A DNA stretch of 64,000 nucleotides from Lentisphaeria bacterium (GCA_022009855.1 CP091727.1:3844001-3908000); one strand, 5' to 3'; shown: positions 39,986 to 49,727, counted from the first letter of the stretch. Made by a program: numbers and translations. The notes: a model not told the origin generated them from the letters alone.

Positions 39986-41058
39986 TCACACCGTCGTTTC
40001 TCCGATGATCGCGGCTGCGGCGGTTTCGAATGTTCCGAACATCGCGTCGATTTCGCTTCTGGTGTAAGCATCTGGGATGTCGGAAGCGTCCGGCTTCTCC
40101 GCGAGGAGCGCATCGGTTTCCGCCTTCGTGTAGGCGTCCGGTATGTCGGAAGCGTCCGGCTTCCCGCGAGGAGCGCATCGGTTTCCGCCTTCGTGTAGGC
40201 GTCCGGTATGTCGGAAGCGTCCGGCTTCTCCGCGAGGAGCGCATCGGTTTCCGCCTTTGTGTAGGCGTCCGGTATGTCGGAAGCGTCCGGCTTCCCCGCG
40301 AGGAGCGCATCAATCTTTTCACCGGTGTAGTACAGCGAGAGGTCGACTCCGCCGGTGGCGGCCTCTTCGAAGCGCTGATCCAGTTCGGCAGCGGTCGGGA
40401 GTGATGCAAGTTTTGTTTTTTCCACTGTGGAGTAGTTTTCCTCCGTGTCGACCAGGGCGGTCCACTGACTGTTTCTGCGGGCATAGGCGGTTTCGTCCGC
40501 AGGAGCGTCGGTGAGGAAGCCGGAATCATTTTCCAGCTGGGAGATTTTTCCGGGCAGGTCGGTTTTTTTCGCATATTCACTCAGGTCGGGGGCTGGTTCC
40601 CCTCCGGGAGCGCGGCGAATTTGGCGTCAATCTCCGCGGCGGTGTAGTAATCGCCGAGCGGCTCCGGCGGAGTTTCCGAGACGTTGATGCGTGGAGAGCA
40701 TTCGATCCAGTCCTGAAGCAGGAGTCGTTCCCCCGTCGGTGGATTTGGCCGCGATCTCCAGATGGAGTTTCTGGTGGAAGTTCCGGCATTTATCATGAAA
40801 ACTCCGGGTCAGAGTATTCACTTCGAACCGGAGGCTCCGACCTTCCAAGAGAGTCCCCTCTGCCAGAAACATCGGTTCGCCGGAACGAAGGGGTTCGGTG
40901 TCGCCGGAGAGCGTGTAACGTGTCTCCGGCGCGAGATCGAAGTCGAAGGAGAACGACATGATTTCGCTGACCGCATACTCCAGAACCGGACGCGGTCCGT
41001 GGAGAGGCATGCTGCCGCCGTTGTCGATGAAGCGCTTGTGTTTTACCTGAAAATTCAT
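39986..41058 (-). CDS. Tail-fibre-like repeat protein, orphan, frameshifted
   Basis: The start at 41058 has GGAGACG upstream. The N-terminal 120 residues (MNFQVKHKRFIDNGGSMPL, DFDLAPETRYTLSGDTEPL) are beta-rich and unrecognised. The rest is typical of phage tail fibre shafts: GDYYTAAEIDAKFAALPEG, EYAKKTDLPGKISQLENDSG, FLTDAPADETAYARRNSQW, then four near-identical 22-residue units of the form YTKAETDALLAEKPDASDIP. It ends IIGETTV. Corrections are needed near 40715, 40588 and 40164. No capsid, tail, integrase or lysis gene is nearby, so it is not part of an evident prophage. It could be a trimeric surface adhesin or a domesticated fibre; function unknown. Confidence 0.65.
40062..40330. repeat. 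Tandem 66-bp coding repeats
   Basis: Four copies begin at 40062, 40128, 40193 and 40259, spaced 66, 65 and 66 bp. They encode the 22-residue units of the tail-fibre-like protein. The 65-bp copy differs by a lost C in a C run at about 40164 and puts the gene out of frame. Confidence 0.9.
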
Positions 41059-41125
41059 TTTGTCGTCTCCTTTTCGTTGATTCTCCGGGGGCTTTCTTAT
41101 TAAGGGGCGTTGTAAACCCCGGCGG

Positions 41126-41154
41126 TTGCAAAATCCCCTGCGACGTGGTATTGT
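41126..41154 (+). promoter_or_regulatory. Predicted promoter of the GntR regulator
   Basis: TTGCAA (41126-41131) and TATTGT (41149-41154) are 17 bp apart, 21 bp before the ATG at 41176. Confidence 0.5.
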
Positions 41155-41175
41155 ATGCGGTTGCAGGAGGTGCCG

Positions 41176-41817
41176 ATGGGGCTGATGAAACGATCGCTGG
41201 CCGAGCAGGCCTATCTTGAACTGGTCCGGAAGATTATGGAAGGCCGGCTCGACGGCGGGGGCTCGATTGACCGAAGAGGGGCTTTGCCGGGAGTTCGGCA
41301 TCAGTCGTACTCCGGTGCGCGAAGCGTTGCGGCGACTGGCCGAGGAGGGGCTGATTGAGGCGCTTCCTCGACGGGGATATCAGGTCTGCCGTCCCGATCC
41401 GGAAGCGGTGGAGGAGCTGTTTGCCTGCCGCGCCATGATTGAGCCGCTGGCGCTGAAGAGCGCCATCTCCCGCATTCCTGAGGCGAAGCTGGCCGGTTGG
41501 AAGCGTCGCCTCGAGGAGGCGGCGCCGGAGGAGCGGATTCCGGTTGCACTCGCCGCGGACGCCTCTCTGCACTCCCTGATTACGGAATACTGCACCAACC
41601 GCTGTCTCGGTGAAATCGCCGCCCGGCTGATCCGGCGAACTGCGCCGTTCCGCAATTTGCGCAGCTGCAGCGTCGCGCCCGGGGACGAATTCGACCCGGT
41701 TCGCGAACGGCTTGACCTTTTGAACTTCTGCTCAAGCGCGACTATGAACCGGCTGCGGCGAAGCTGGCGGAGCATATTCGGGGCGGCAGTTCCGTCGTGA
41801 AGCGTGGAACTCACTGA
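41176..41817 (+). CDS. GntR family regulator (FadR/FCD-like), frameshifted
   Basis: About 213 residues. The winged helix is GLCREFGISRTPVREALRRLAEEGLI, the GntR signature. The effector domain is the all-helical FCD type (ELFACRAMIEPLALKSAI, LHSLITEYCTNRCLGEIAA). A change near 41260 is needed to join the first helix (LAEQAYLELVRKIMEGRL), and one near 41725 gives the C-terminus LLLKRDYEPAAAKLAEHI. RBS GGAGG. It is upstream of the Gfo/Idh/MocA and isomerase operon, which it probably controls, and divergent from the tail-fibre-like gene. Confidence 0.85.
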
Positions 41818-41880
41818 CGCCGGAGAGGAATTATCTGGTAAAAAAGTTGTTTTTTCTATGGAAAAATCGTTTTCACTGGT

Positions 41881-41906
41881 TATATTAAACATTGTGAAAC
41901 GGTTTC
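41881..41906 (+). promoter_or_regulatory. Candidate -10 and operator upstream of the oxidoreductase operon
   Basis: TATATT (41881-41886) is followed by the palindrome GAAAC-G-GTTTC (41896-41906). The latter sits at the likely start of transcription. No good -35 is seen at standard spacing. Confidence 0.35.
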
Positions 41907-41952
41907 TTTTTCGACATTGTCACCAAGTTGCAGACAAGGAGAGCAAATAAAA

Positions 41953-43011
41953 ATGGCGGATCGGATTCGCGTGGGAGTCTGGGGACTCGGTCGGGCCGGG
42001 AACGGAATGCATTTCTATGAACTTGGGTTGTATCCGGACCTGTACGAAGTGGTTGCCGGGTGCGATATTGACGTGGAGCGTCGTGAAGCTGCGGTGAAGA
42101 AGATTCCGTCGCTCCATGTCTACGACAACAGTGCGGATTTTCTGAAGAATCCGGATGTGGAGCTGGTGACGATAGCCACCCGTTCGCCGGATCATGTGAA
42201 ACATGCGATCGAGGCGGCTGAGGCGGGCAAATATGTGATGGTGGAGAAGCCGATTGCCTGCACCTATGCCGATGCGTTGAAGCTGAAGGAGGCCTCCGAA
42301 CGGTTTCCCGGGAAGATTTTCATTCGTCACAACCGTCGTTTTGAACCGGCGTTTGCGCATATCCGCGAGATCATCGCCACCGGCAGGCTCGGCACGATTT
42401 TCGAGATCAAGCTCTGCCGTCACAGTTTTCAGTGGCGGGCCGACTGGCAGACCATTCTTTCCGAAGGGGGCGGCCAGCTGCTCAACTGGGGGCCGCACCT
42501 GGTGGATCACGCGCTCCAGTTCCTGGAGTCTCCGGTCAAAGAGCTGTGGAGCGATCTGAAACTGGTTGCGGCCAAGGGGGATGCGGAGGATCACCTCAAG
42601 ATCATTTTCAAAGGGGAGAACGGGCGGATCGTCGACGTCGAGATTTCCGGCGGGGTCAGCCTGCCTGACCCGGTGTACGTGGTGCGCGGCAGCCGCGGCT
42701 CGCTGGTGAGCTACGATGAGAAGAAACTCAAATTGAAATACCTCAATCCGGCGATTCCGTTGCCGGAGATTCACGCCACCAACGCCAACCCGCCGTTGGA
42801 CGGCGGCTTCGGCGGGCAGGTGAGTCCGGTCTGGGTGGAGGATGAACTCGGCGTCGCGCCCGCTTCGGGGGATACGACGGAGAAGATCTGGTACTACCTC
42901 TACCAGACGATCCGCAATCATGCGGCGTATCCGATAACAATGGAACAGGCGGTCGAAGTGGTCCGTGTGATCGATCAGGTCAAGCAGGGCGCCATCGACG
43001 TGGTCAAATAA
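41953..43011 (+). CDS. Gfo/Idh/MocA family NAD(P)-dependent oxidoreductase
   Basis: 352 residues, intact. The N-terminal Rossmann motif is RVGVWGLGRAGNGMHF, followed by the Lys-Pro signature YVMVEKPIACTYADA and the catalytic-domain HNRRFEPAF and LLNWGPHLVDHALQFL (His in the active site). Members oxidise or reduce sugars and inositols at a ring carbon. AAGGAG lies upstream. It forms an operon with the isomerase 19 bp downstream, as in inositol or sugar-acid catabolic pairs. The substrate is inferred only as a cyclic polyol or sugar. Confidence 0.92.
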   Translation: MADRIRVGVWGLGRAGNGMHFYELGLYPDLYEVVAGCDIDVERREAAVKKIPSLHVYDNSADFLKNPDVELVTIATRSPDHVKHAIEAAEAGKYVMVEKPIACTYADALKLKEASERFPGKIFIRHNRRFEPAFAHIREIIATGRLGTIFEIKLCRHSFQWRADWQTILSEGGGQLLNWGPHLVDHALQFLESPVKELWSDLKLVAAKGDAEDHLKIIFKGENGRIVDVEISGGVSLPDPVYVVRGSRGSLVSYDEKKLKLKYLNPAIPLPEIHATNANPPLDGGFGGQVSPVWVEDELGVAPASGDTTEKIWYYLYQTIRNHAAYPITMEQAVEVVRVIDQVKQGAIDVVK

Positions 43012-43030
43012 CAGCTGAAGGAGCAGAAAA

Positions 43031-43816
43031 ATGAAGATGCCCGATTCCCAAATTGCCGTGACGTTGTTCAATCTGCGGGAGTACTGCAAGACCGAGAGCG
43101 ATCTCGACCGTACGCTTGACCGGGTCTGCGAGATCGGTTACCAGGCAGTGCAGGTTTCCGCGGTGCCGCTTCCGGCGGAGGTGATCAAGAAGCAGCTTGA
43201 CAAACATGCGCTCTTCTGCTGCGCCACCCATGAGAACATTGCGACGATTTCCGGGGAGAGCGCTCCTCTGATCGACCGGATGAAGACGCTGGAGTGCGAT
43301 TTTGTCGCGCTCGGCGCGCCGCCGGCGGAACTGCGCGGAACGGTCGAGAACGCGCAGAAGATCGTCGATATCTTCAATGAGAAGGGGGCCGAACTGCTCG
43401 AAGCCGGCATTCGTCTCGGATATCACAATCACAATTTCGAGTTTGAACGTCTGCCGGGGCGTCGTGAGACCTATTTTGAATATTTCTACGCGAACACGGA
43501 TCCGAAGACGGTGTTTGCAGAAGTGGACGTGCACTGGGTCACCCGCGGCGGCGGCAGTCCGGTGAGTTGGATTCACCGTCTTGGGCACCGGATGCCGGTG
43601 ATCCACTTCAAGGATTTCACCATTATCGACAATGACAAGCCGGTATTCTGCGAGATCGGTGAAGGAAATCTGGACTGGGGCGGCATTCTGCTGGCTTGCC
43701 GCGAGACTGGCGTCCGGTGGTATTCCATTGAACAGGATGCGCTTTTCAAGGATCGCGACATCTTTGAGTCGATTCGGATTTCCTACAACAATCTCCGTGC
43801 GATGGGGGTGAAATAA
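43031..43816 (+). CDS. Sugar phosphate isomerase/epimerase family (xylose isomerase-like barrel)
   Basis: 261 residues, intact. AP-endonuclease-2/IolE-like TIM barrel with metal ligands visible in LGYHNHNFEFER, VFAEVDVHWVTRGG, MPVIHFKDF and SIEQDALF. It probably isomerises or dehydrates the product of the oxidoreductase upstream. A good terminator follows at 43842. Confidence 0.9.
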   Translation: MKMPDSQIAVTLFNLREYCKTESDLDRTLDRVCEIGYQAVQVSAVPLPAEVIKKQLDKHALFCCATHENIATISGESAPLIDRMKTLECDFVALGAPPAELRGTVENAQKIVDIFNEKGAELLEAGIRLGYHNHNFEFERLPGRRETYFEYFYANTDPKTVFAEVDVHWVTRGGGSPVSWIHRLGHRMPVIHFKDFTIIDNDKPVFCEIGEGNLDWGGILLACRETGVRWYSIEQDALFKDRDIFESIRISYNNLRAMGVK

Positions 43817-43841
43817 ACATTCCCGCCAGCTGGAGGCATGG

Positions 43842-43871
43842 GGCGGCCCGGATTTTCCGGACCGCCTTTTT
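43842..43871 (+). terminator. Intrinsic terminator after the oxidoreductase-isomerase operon
   Basis: A ten-position stem (43842-43851 with 43857-43866) with one mismatch and a 5-nt loop, followed by five Ts. Confidence 0.85.
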
Positions 43872-43872
43872 C

Positions 43873-44596
43873 ATGAATGCGAAAAAGAAACCACGGGGAC
43901 CGCGTCTGCAATCAGGGTTAAAAACGATCTGCTTGATGACATTACAATCCGCCCGCACATTCCGGGGGATGATCAGCACCGTGGAAGAGCGGGCGGCGGA
44001 ATCACCGCCACCAAGCTGTTTCCGGTATGGAAAGGGAAAGTATCACATCCCGGCAGCCGTCACTCATAATACCGTGCCCGGGAAAAAGGGGCGCGGAATA
44101 TTGCGATCGCAGGAGTCGACAACATTTTTCCGGTCCGGCTTGCCGAATCGGCGCGCATCGTCACGGGTGCCGGCTATGCGGAGTGCGCACAACAGGAGGT
44201 CCCTCGCGTCCTTTTCCGGGATCACGAAAACAAGACATCGTGAAGAACGATCCGGTTTTCCGCTGCGGCAGATTCACAGGAACCCTGCGGAAAAACTGAA
44301 AGAGGGCAGCATGAAGTTACACGTGCCTCCGACGTTGGCGTGAAGACACATCCCGCTGCTGAAGAGGGGAGTCGATTTGTGCGCAGCTGACCCGACGGTA
44401 CGTGAATTGAAATCTGATCGACGGCGTGGTCATCTTCCAGCTGCATCTGCTCCCGGCCGGGAGTGCCTTTCTGACGACGGTCGATTATTTCCGTTGATTT
44501 CCCGCTGCGGCAGTTGAAAAAACGCACTGGTGTGCTAGTGTATCATCCGCCGACGGACCGTCTGACGGTCGTAGCGAATTTCACCAGGGCTGCCCT
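43873..44596. other. Region without a convincing intact gene
   Basis: The 720 bp hold only patchy open frames with atypical composition. Short stretches look protein-like (for example AGVDNIFPVRLAESARIVTG near 44105, and LIDGVVIFQLHLLPAG near 44420), so this may be a decayed gene or two. I could not assign a family. A weak promoter-like pair, TTGAAA (44514-44519) and TAGTGT (44536-44541), precedes the DUF3142 gene. Confidence 0.5.
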
Positions 44597-45764
44597 ATGT
44601 TCCGGAAATTTTTGAACTCACTGATTCTCTTTCCCAGGCGGGGACGCCTCCCGCTTCTCCTTCTGCTGTCCGCGTGGGGCGGACTGCCTCCGCTCTGTGC
44701 TGCGGAAAGCGGTGTCTACTTCTGGCATCGGGAGCGGAACGAGAGAAGCGAGCGCGTGCTTGCCGCCTGTGCCGACTGGAAGCTATACATTCTGCGCGGG
44801 GAGTTTCGAAAGGGAGCTCCGGCGGTTTTGCTGCGATTGCCTGCCGTGTGCGCCGTTCCCGTTTTCCGACTGGATGCACTGGTCTGGAACGACGAGAAAT
44901 TTGTGGAAAAATTCGCATCGATTCTGCGCTCTGAAACCGCTCCCGAAGTTCAACTTGATTGTGATGTGCCGGAGTCCCGACTGCTGCAATACGGTTCCTT
45001 TCTGGAGAGGTTGCGGCGTCTGGTGCCGGGGAAACGCTTTTCGGCAACGCTTCTGCCCTGCCATCTGCGGCACCCGGCGGCATTGAAGGCGCTCTTTTGT
45101 CATCTGGCATTCTATGTGCTGCAACTGCACGCGCTGGAACCTCCCGGGGACCTGCCGGGAAAATACCTGCTGTTCGATCCGGATGCCGCGGACCGGGCTG
45201 TTGCGGCGGCAGTCGATTTGCGCAAGGAGTTCAAAATGGCTTTGCCGACTTACGCGTACCGGCTGCATTACGAGGCGCGGACGGGGCGTTTCCGGCGGCT
45301 AAGCGCGGAGAATGCTCCCCGGAGGGTCGCGGGGAAGAGGTGAGGTTCGCCGTCCCGGATTGGGAAAAACTGCTGCAGTTCCGAAAAAAATACGCCGCAA
45401 TTCCGGTGGTCTGGTTTCGTCTGGCGATGGAGAATGACCGGCTCTGTCTGGAGCTGGAGAATCTCCGGCGACTGGATGCCGGCTTGCCGCCGCGGGTGGT
45501 GATCGAATGTTTTTCCCGTCGCATCGGCGTGCGAACCGAACTTTTCTGGCGCAATCATGGAGTGCTGGGCGAGCAGGAGTTTCGGCAGTTTCTGGGAGGC
45601 GGAACCGGGGAGGCGTTCTTCTTCCACGGCGTTCATCCCGTTATTCCGGTCGTTCCCGGGTGTGTACCCCGGATGATTTGCGGACCGATTCCCGGTCCCG
45701 GGGAAACTTTAAAAATTGGGAGATCAATCAATGGATTCCACCGGAATCAAAATCATGCTGGTAA
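44597..45764 (+). CDS. DUF3142-like secreted protein, frameshifted
   Basis: A signal peptide (LPLLLLLSAWGGLPPLCAAES) is followed by GVYFWHRERNERSERVL, the aromatic start typical of DUF3142 proteins, then VQLDCDVPESRLLQYGSFL (the D-x-D strand), FSATLLPCHLRHP and LALPTYAYRL-like KMALPTYAYRLHY, consistent with a TIM-barrel of glycosidase ancestry. One change near 45340 joins VPDWEKLLQFRKKYAAIPVV. Another near 45705 gives NFKNWEINQWIPPES and a stop at 45764, overlapping the next start. Function unknown; catalytic residues cannot be named. It is paired with the solenoid protein downstream. Confidence 0.65.
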
Positions 45765-47649
45765 CTCTGCTGATGTCGGGGGCGGTTTCCGCTCCCGCGT
45801 GCAGTGTGTCGTTTCCGCCGAGCTACATCGATCTGGAGGATGAGGCATACTCACCGGAGCTGGACATTCACTTTCATTTATGTGCGTTGGCAAGGCACTA
45901 TTTCCCGGATTGTGTGGTGCTGACGAAAAACTCCGCCGGAACACCCCCGCCGCTTCTCCGCCGGAACCGACTGAAGCGGAAGAGCGGCTCTTCGAAGCGG
46001 GGTGGGAGGCGCTGAAGCGAAATCCAGAAGAGCGCTTTCCGGCCGCGTGGAGGAAACTTCTGTCGCTGCCGGAGAAGGAACGGCGCTCGCGTACGGCGCA
46101 GACGCTCTATCTTCTGGGCAATTTGCAGGCGCAGGAGAATCCCCGGGAGGCTTACGGCTGGTATCAGAAGCTGCGCGCGGCGGTCAATCGCGGGCTGCCC
46201 GACCCGCGGCAGCTGGCTGCGGGGAGTTTCCGCACCAATTATTTCTATGCGAAGGATCCGGTGCAGCGGCTGCGTTATCTGGTTCTCGCCGCCGCGTTCG
46301 GGAGTTGTCCCGACGCCGGAACTCCGGAGGTATCGGACGGGAGACCGTGGAACCCTTGTCCATTTCGACAGGAACTCTGGCGGGAACTTTGCGCCATGAT
46401 CCGACAAAATCCGCACCGGTTCCTGCGGGATCCCTTGACCGCCGAAGTGGCGGTCCTGTTCCGGCCGGAACTGATCCGGCACGTTTCCGGGCCGTTCGTA
46501 TGTGGTGAACGGCTTGCGATGCGCGCGTTTCAGCGGGGGGGCGTTCGACGATTGCCGGAAACTTCTCGCCGCGAGCCGTTCCGACTCACCGGTCCGCCTC
46601 TTTCTGGAGGCTCGACTGGCCAGGCGTGATGGGGATGGCGGCCGGGCAGCCGAACTGCTCCGGAAATGGCTGGAACTTGATCGCCGCCGGAAGGAACCGC
46701 AGGCGGCGGAGCGCTCCATTTGCTTCACTCCCGCCGGGCACAGTTTTCCTCTTTCCCCGAGTGGCGGGGAATTTTCTGGCGGGAATCCTGCCGGAGAGAT
46801 TCGCCGTCCGGCAGGGGGATCGGGGAAGAGGTCAGGGGGAGGTCGGTGCGATGCTCTACCGCAAACGTCTCTTTCAGGAGGCATTGTACAGTTTCCTCCT
46901 GGGAAATGCCTGGAGCGATGCCGCGCTGGTCGCCGAAGAACACCTCGATGTCACCGGGTTGCGTGAATTTGTCGACGCTCATGAAAACAATCCCCGGCTG
47001 CCGGAAAGGATGAGCCGGAAACTGCGTCATCTGCTGGCTCGTCGGCTGATGCGCGAGGGGCGTTTTGAGGAGGCCGGGAGATATTTCCCCGCCGATCTTC
47101 GGGCTGCGTGGCGGGATTTTGCGGAACAGGCGGCCGCGGCGAAGGATCCGGCTCTTTCTGCCGAGCGGCGCGCCGCAGCAAACTTCCGGCTCGGACAGAT
47201 CATGTTGCGGCATGACATCGCTCTTTTCGGATATGAACTCTCACCGGACTTTTTCATCTGTGACGGGCAGTATGACCAATATCCGATCAAACAGCGGATG
47301 AACCGCTCTCTGCCTCGTTTTCATTACCGGCTTCGGGAGGCCGGATATTTTCAGCAGGCCGGGGAACTCTCGTCGGAACCTTCGTTCCGTTTTTCTCGCC
47401 TCTCTGGCGGGCGGTCTGGTGCTGCGCAATCGAACGCCGAAGTTGGCGGAACCATTTTACCATCAGCTGGTCCGGCTTCAATTTCCTCCCTATTCTTTCC
47501 TGCTCGATCGGTATCGGTGGATTCCCGCGCCCCCGGCCGGCTGGAAAGAGGAGATTTCCTCCTGCGACATTTTGAACCGGACGGCCGTGCTGAGGTTGAT
47601 CGCGAGACTGCTTGCCGGAAGCAACGGGAAGGACGCGACGCTGCCGTAA
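45755..47649 (+). CDS. Secreted helical-repeat (TPR-like) protein, heavily frameshifted
   Basis: Begins with a short signal peptide (LVTLLMSGAVSAPACSVSF), then YIDLEDEAYSPELDIHFH. The bulk is helical repeats: AEERLFEAGWEALKRNPEE, RSRTAQTLYLLGNLQAQ, AFDDCRKLLAASRSD, YRKRLFQEALYSFLLGN, SRKLRHLLARRLMREGRFEE. The C-terminal FYHQLVRLQFPPYSFLLDRY and FGYELSPDFFICDG are distinctive. Five or so corrections are needed (near 45915, 46540 where seven Gs should be six, 46710, 46830, 47385). The start overlaps the DUF3142 stop, so the two proteins probably work together. Family unknown to me. Confidence 0.6.
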
Positions 47650-47665
47650 ACGGCTCGATCGGCTG

Positions 47666-47692
47666 TGACCGGGGGACGTGCTCCCCCGGTCA
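47666..47692. terminator. GC-rich hairpin between convergent genes
   Basis: A perfect 10-bp stem (47666-47675 with 47683-47692) with a 7-nt loop. It lacks a T run on either side, so it may act as a barrier or need Rho. It covers the lpxL stop codon. Confidence 0.6.
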
Positions 47693-48636
47693 GGGTTGGA
47701 CCGGCGGTTTCCAGTTTTTTGTAGAGAGGAGCCTGGCGGCGGTTGATATCAAGCCAGTGACGGGGAGCCCACAGCCACTGGAGAGGCTCTTCGCGGATCA
47801 TCTTTTCCAGTGCGGAGATGCATTGCTGGGTGATGATCTGAACATCCTTTTCCTTGTCGCCGGTCGGCGTGTAGCGGATCAGCTTCCCCGACCCGGAGAT
47901 CGAAGTTGAAATTGTTCCCGGTGCGGAAAGTCAGTTCCGGCAGGATGGGAATCCCGGTCTTGAGATGGAGCAGGGCGGGGGTCATATGAACCCGGGCGGG
48001 ATGGCCGAAGAAGGCGCATTCGACGCCTTCGCTGCCGGCGGCGTGTTGATCGATGAGCATGGTGACGTTCTTGCCCTTGTTGATGGCTCGCAGTACCGGG
48101 CGGATTCCTCCGTCTTGTCCACGAGTTCGTGCATTTTTCCCGCGCGGTGCGCAAGGATCATTCTGCCGATGAGCGGATTGCCGAAGGAGCGCATCATCGA
48201 GAGCATGGGACGGCGTGCTTTTTCGGAGAACGCTTCGCCGGCGACCTCCCAGTTGCCGAAGTGAGCGGTAATGATGATGACCTGATGATTTTCATGATCG
48301 GGAGAGAGGACGTAGTCCAAGGCTTCCGCATCGCCGGAGACGGTTATTTTTTCCGGCGAATAGAGCTGGTCCATCTTGACGATTTCGACGAGAAGTTTGC
48401 CGAATTCCCGGATTGAGGCGGCGGCCATCCGAACTGCTTCCCGGTGGTTTGCTGCGATTCCCGCGTGCATCAGATGCTGAATGGAGCGTCTGCGGTGGCG
48501 CAGGTCGATAAAGAAGAGCATGCGGAACAGAAAATCGCTGAAAGCGTAACCCCACTTCAGCGGCATAAGGTGCAGGACCTTGTAAAGAAGTAAAAAGGAA
48601 CATATTCCAGATAGATCCGGAATTTTGATTTTTCAT
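47690..48636 (-). CDS. Lipid A biosynthesis lauroyl acyltransferase family (LpxL/HtrB-like), frameshifted
   Basis: About 314 residues. The acyltransferase His motif is IIITAHFGNWEVAGEAF, with LIDQHAAGSEGVECAFFGHPA later, and the family C-terminal EEPLQWLWAPRHWLD. The N-terminus has a membrane helix and RHRRRSIQHLMHAGI. Corrections: five Ts to four near 48592, one near 48045, one near 47900, and six As to five near 47715, giving a stop at 47690. It adds a secondary acyl chain to lipid A, indicating an outer membrane with LPS. The start could instead be 48600. Confidence 0.88.
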
Positions 48637-48738
48637 GTCTGGAGTGTGCCATAAGTCTGAGGCCCTTTCCTGTTACAGTATATTCCCGGTAATATACCAC
48701 GGCATGCCGCTTCCTGCCAGTCATTCCGGAAAAATGAG

Positions 48739-48766
48739 TTGATTTTTCTTGTTTTGGGGTTACAAT
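48739..48766 (+). promoter_or_regulatory. Predicted promoter of the secreted protein/TSCPD pair
   Basis: TTGATT (48739-48744) and TACAAT (48761-48766) are 16 bp apart. Confidence 0.5.
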
Positions 48767-48810
48767 ATGAAAACGGCGCCGGAAAGCGACCGGTGTGCCG
48801 GGAGAATACG

Positions 48811-49416
48811 ATGAGAACGATTGCAGGAATTTTTGCCGGAATGGCCGGATTTTGTTGTGCGGTTTTCGGTGCCGGGCCGGAATTCTCCGTTGACGGGCAG
48901 GGAGCTTTGAGCATCACGCTGGACGGGGCGGGGGTTCTGAAGGACGAAGCACCGGTCATGGTCGACGCCGATTGGAAGAGTGTTGCGGAGTTTCCGGTCG
49001 CAACCCCCGCCGGGCGGGAGGAGAACGGGAGTGTGGTTTCCACGTGGACGGACGGCGCTTCCACGATGACCCGGTGTGTGGAAGCTCTGCCGGATGGCAG
49101 ACTCCGGATCGTCTGGAGCATGCGGTTCCGGAATGGAGTATCCGCGGCGCGGCATGTGGAGTTGGATCTGCTTCTGTCCGGCGGGCCGCGGGTTCGACCG
49201 GTCGGCGAACCGCCGCGTCGGCTGATTGTGCCGGTGGGTGAAAAAACAGTGGAAATTACGTTTGCGGGATTTTCCATCCCGTGGGTTTTTGAACAGCGGC
49301 AGAAGTCAGAAAGCCGGCTGATTCTTGCATGGAATTACGATCCTGCGGCAATCAACCGGATTGAATCGACCATGCTGATCGAGGTGATTCAGAGAAAGGC
49401 AACCGAAGAAAAATGA
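48811..49416 (+). CDS. Secreted protein of unknown function
   Basis: 201 residues, intact; GGGAG precedes the ATG. Signal peptide RTIAGIFAGMAGFCCAVFGAG. The mature part is beta-rich (FSVDGQGALSITLDGAGVL, GRLRIVWSMRFRNGVSAAR, EKTVEITFAGFSIPWVF) and resembles a sugar-processing enzyme accessory sandwich. No family is recognised. The stop overlaps the TSCPD gene start (ATGA). Confidence 0.7.
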   Translation: MRTIAGIFAGMAGFCCAVFGAGPEFSVDGQGALSITLDGAGVLKDEAPVMVDADWKSVAEFPVATPAGREENGSVVSTWTDGASTMTRCVEALPDGRLRIVWSMRFRNGVSAARHVELDLLLSGGPRVRPVGEPPRRLIVPVGEKTVEITFAGFSIPWVFEQRQKSESRLILAWNYDPAAINRIESTMLIEVIQRKATEEK

Positions 49417-49679
49417 CGTATCAATATCGTACCGACGGTCAGGTTTGCAGTCAGGCGATCCGGATTGAGATCCGGGAGGACGGGCGCATCGGCTCGGTGG
49501 AATTCGCCGGAGGATGCCCCGGCAATCTGCAGGGGATCGGCAAGCTGGTTTCCGGCATGAAGCCGGAAGAGGTAATCGAGCGGCTCAGTGGAATCCGCTG
49601 TGGCGGAAAACCGACCTCCTGTCCGGATCAGCTCGCCCGGGCGCTTCAGGCCATTTTGCGGAAGCGCGAAGCCAGATAG
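49413..49679 (+). CDS. TSCPD domain protein (TIGR03905-like)
   Basis: 88 residues, intact. Motifs VEFAGGCPGNLQGIGKLVSG and CGGKPTSCPDQLARAL define the small TSCPD family, the same domain found at the C-terminus of some class II ribonucleotide reductases. Conserved Cys residues suggest metal binding or redox chemistry, unproven. Coupled by ATGA to the upstream secreted-protein gene. Confidence 0.85.
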   Translation: MTYQYRTDGQVCSQAIRIEIREDGRIGSVEFAGGCPGNLQGIGKLVSGMKPEEVIERLSGIRCGGKPTSCPDQLARALQAILRKREAR

Positions 49680-49727
49680 GGCGATGTGCCGGTTTCCCGG
49701 CCGGTCCTCCGCGGCAGGGCGGGAAAT

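Noticed and set aside
40062..40330. CRISPR-like array
   Set aside because: The 66-bp units are directly joined with no unique spacers and encode a regular 22-residue protein repeat.
39986..41058. A prophage or phage remnant
   Set aside because: Only one tail-fibre-like gene is present; there is no integrase, capsid, terminase or lysis gene, and no att-like repeats were found.
47666..47692. A standard intrinsic terminator
   Set aside because: The stem is strong but no T tract follows on either strand, so it is listed only as a possible terminator.
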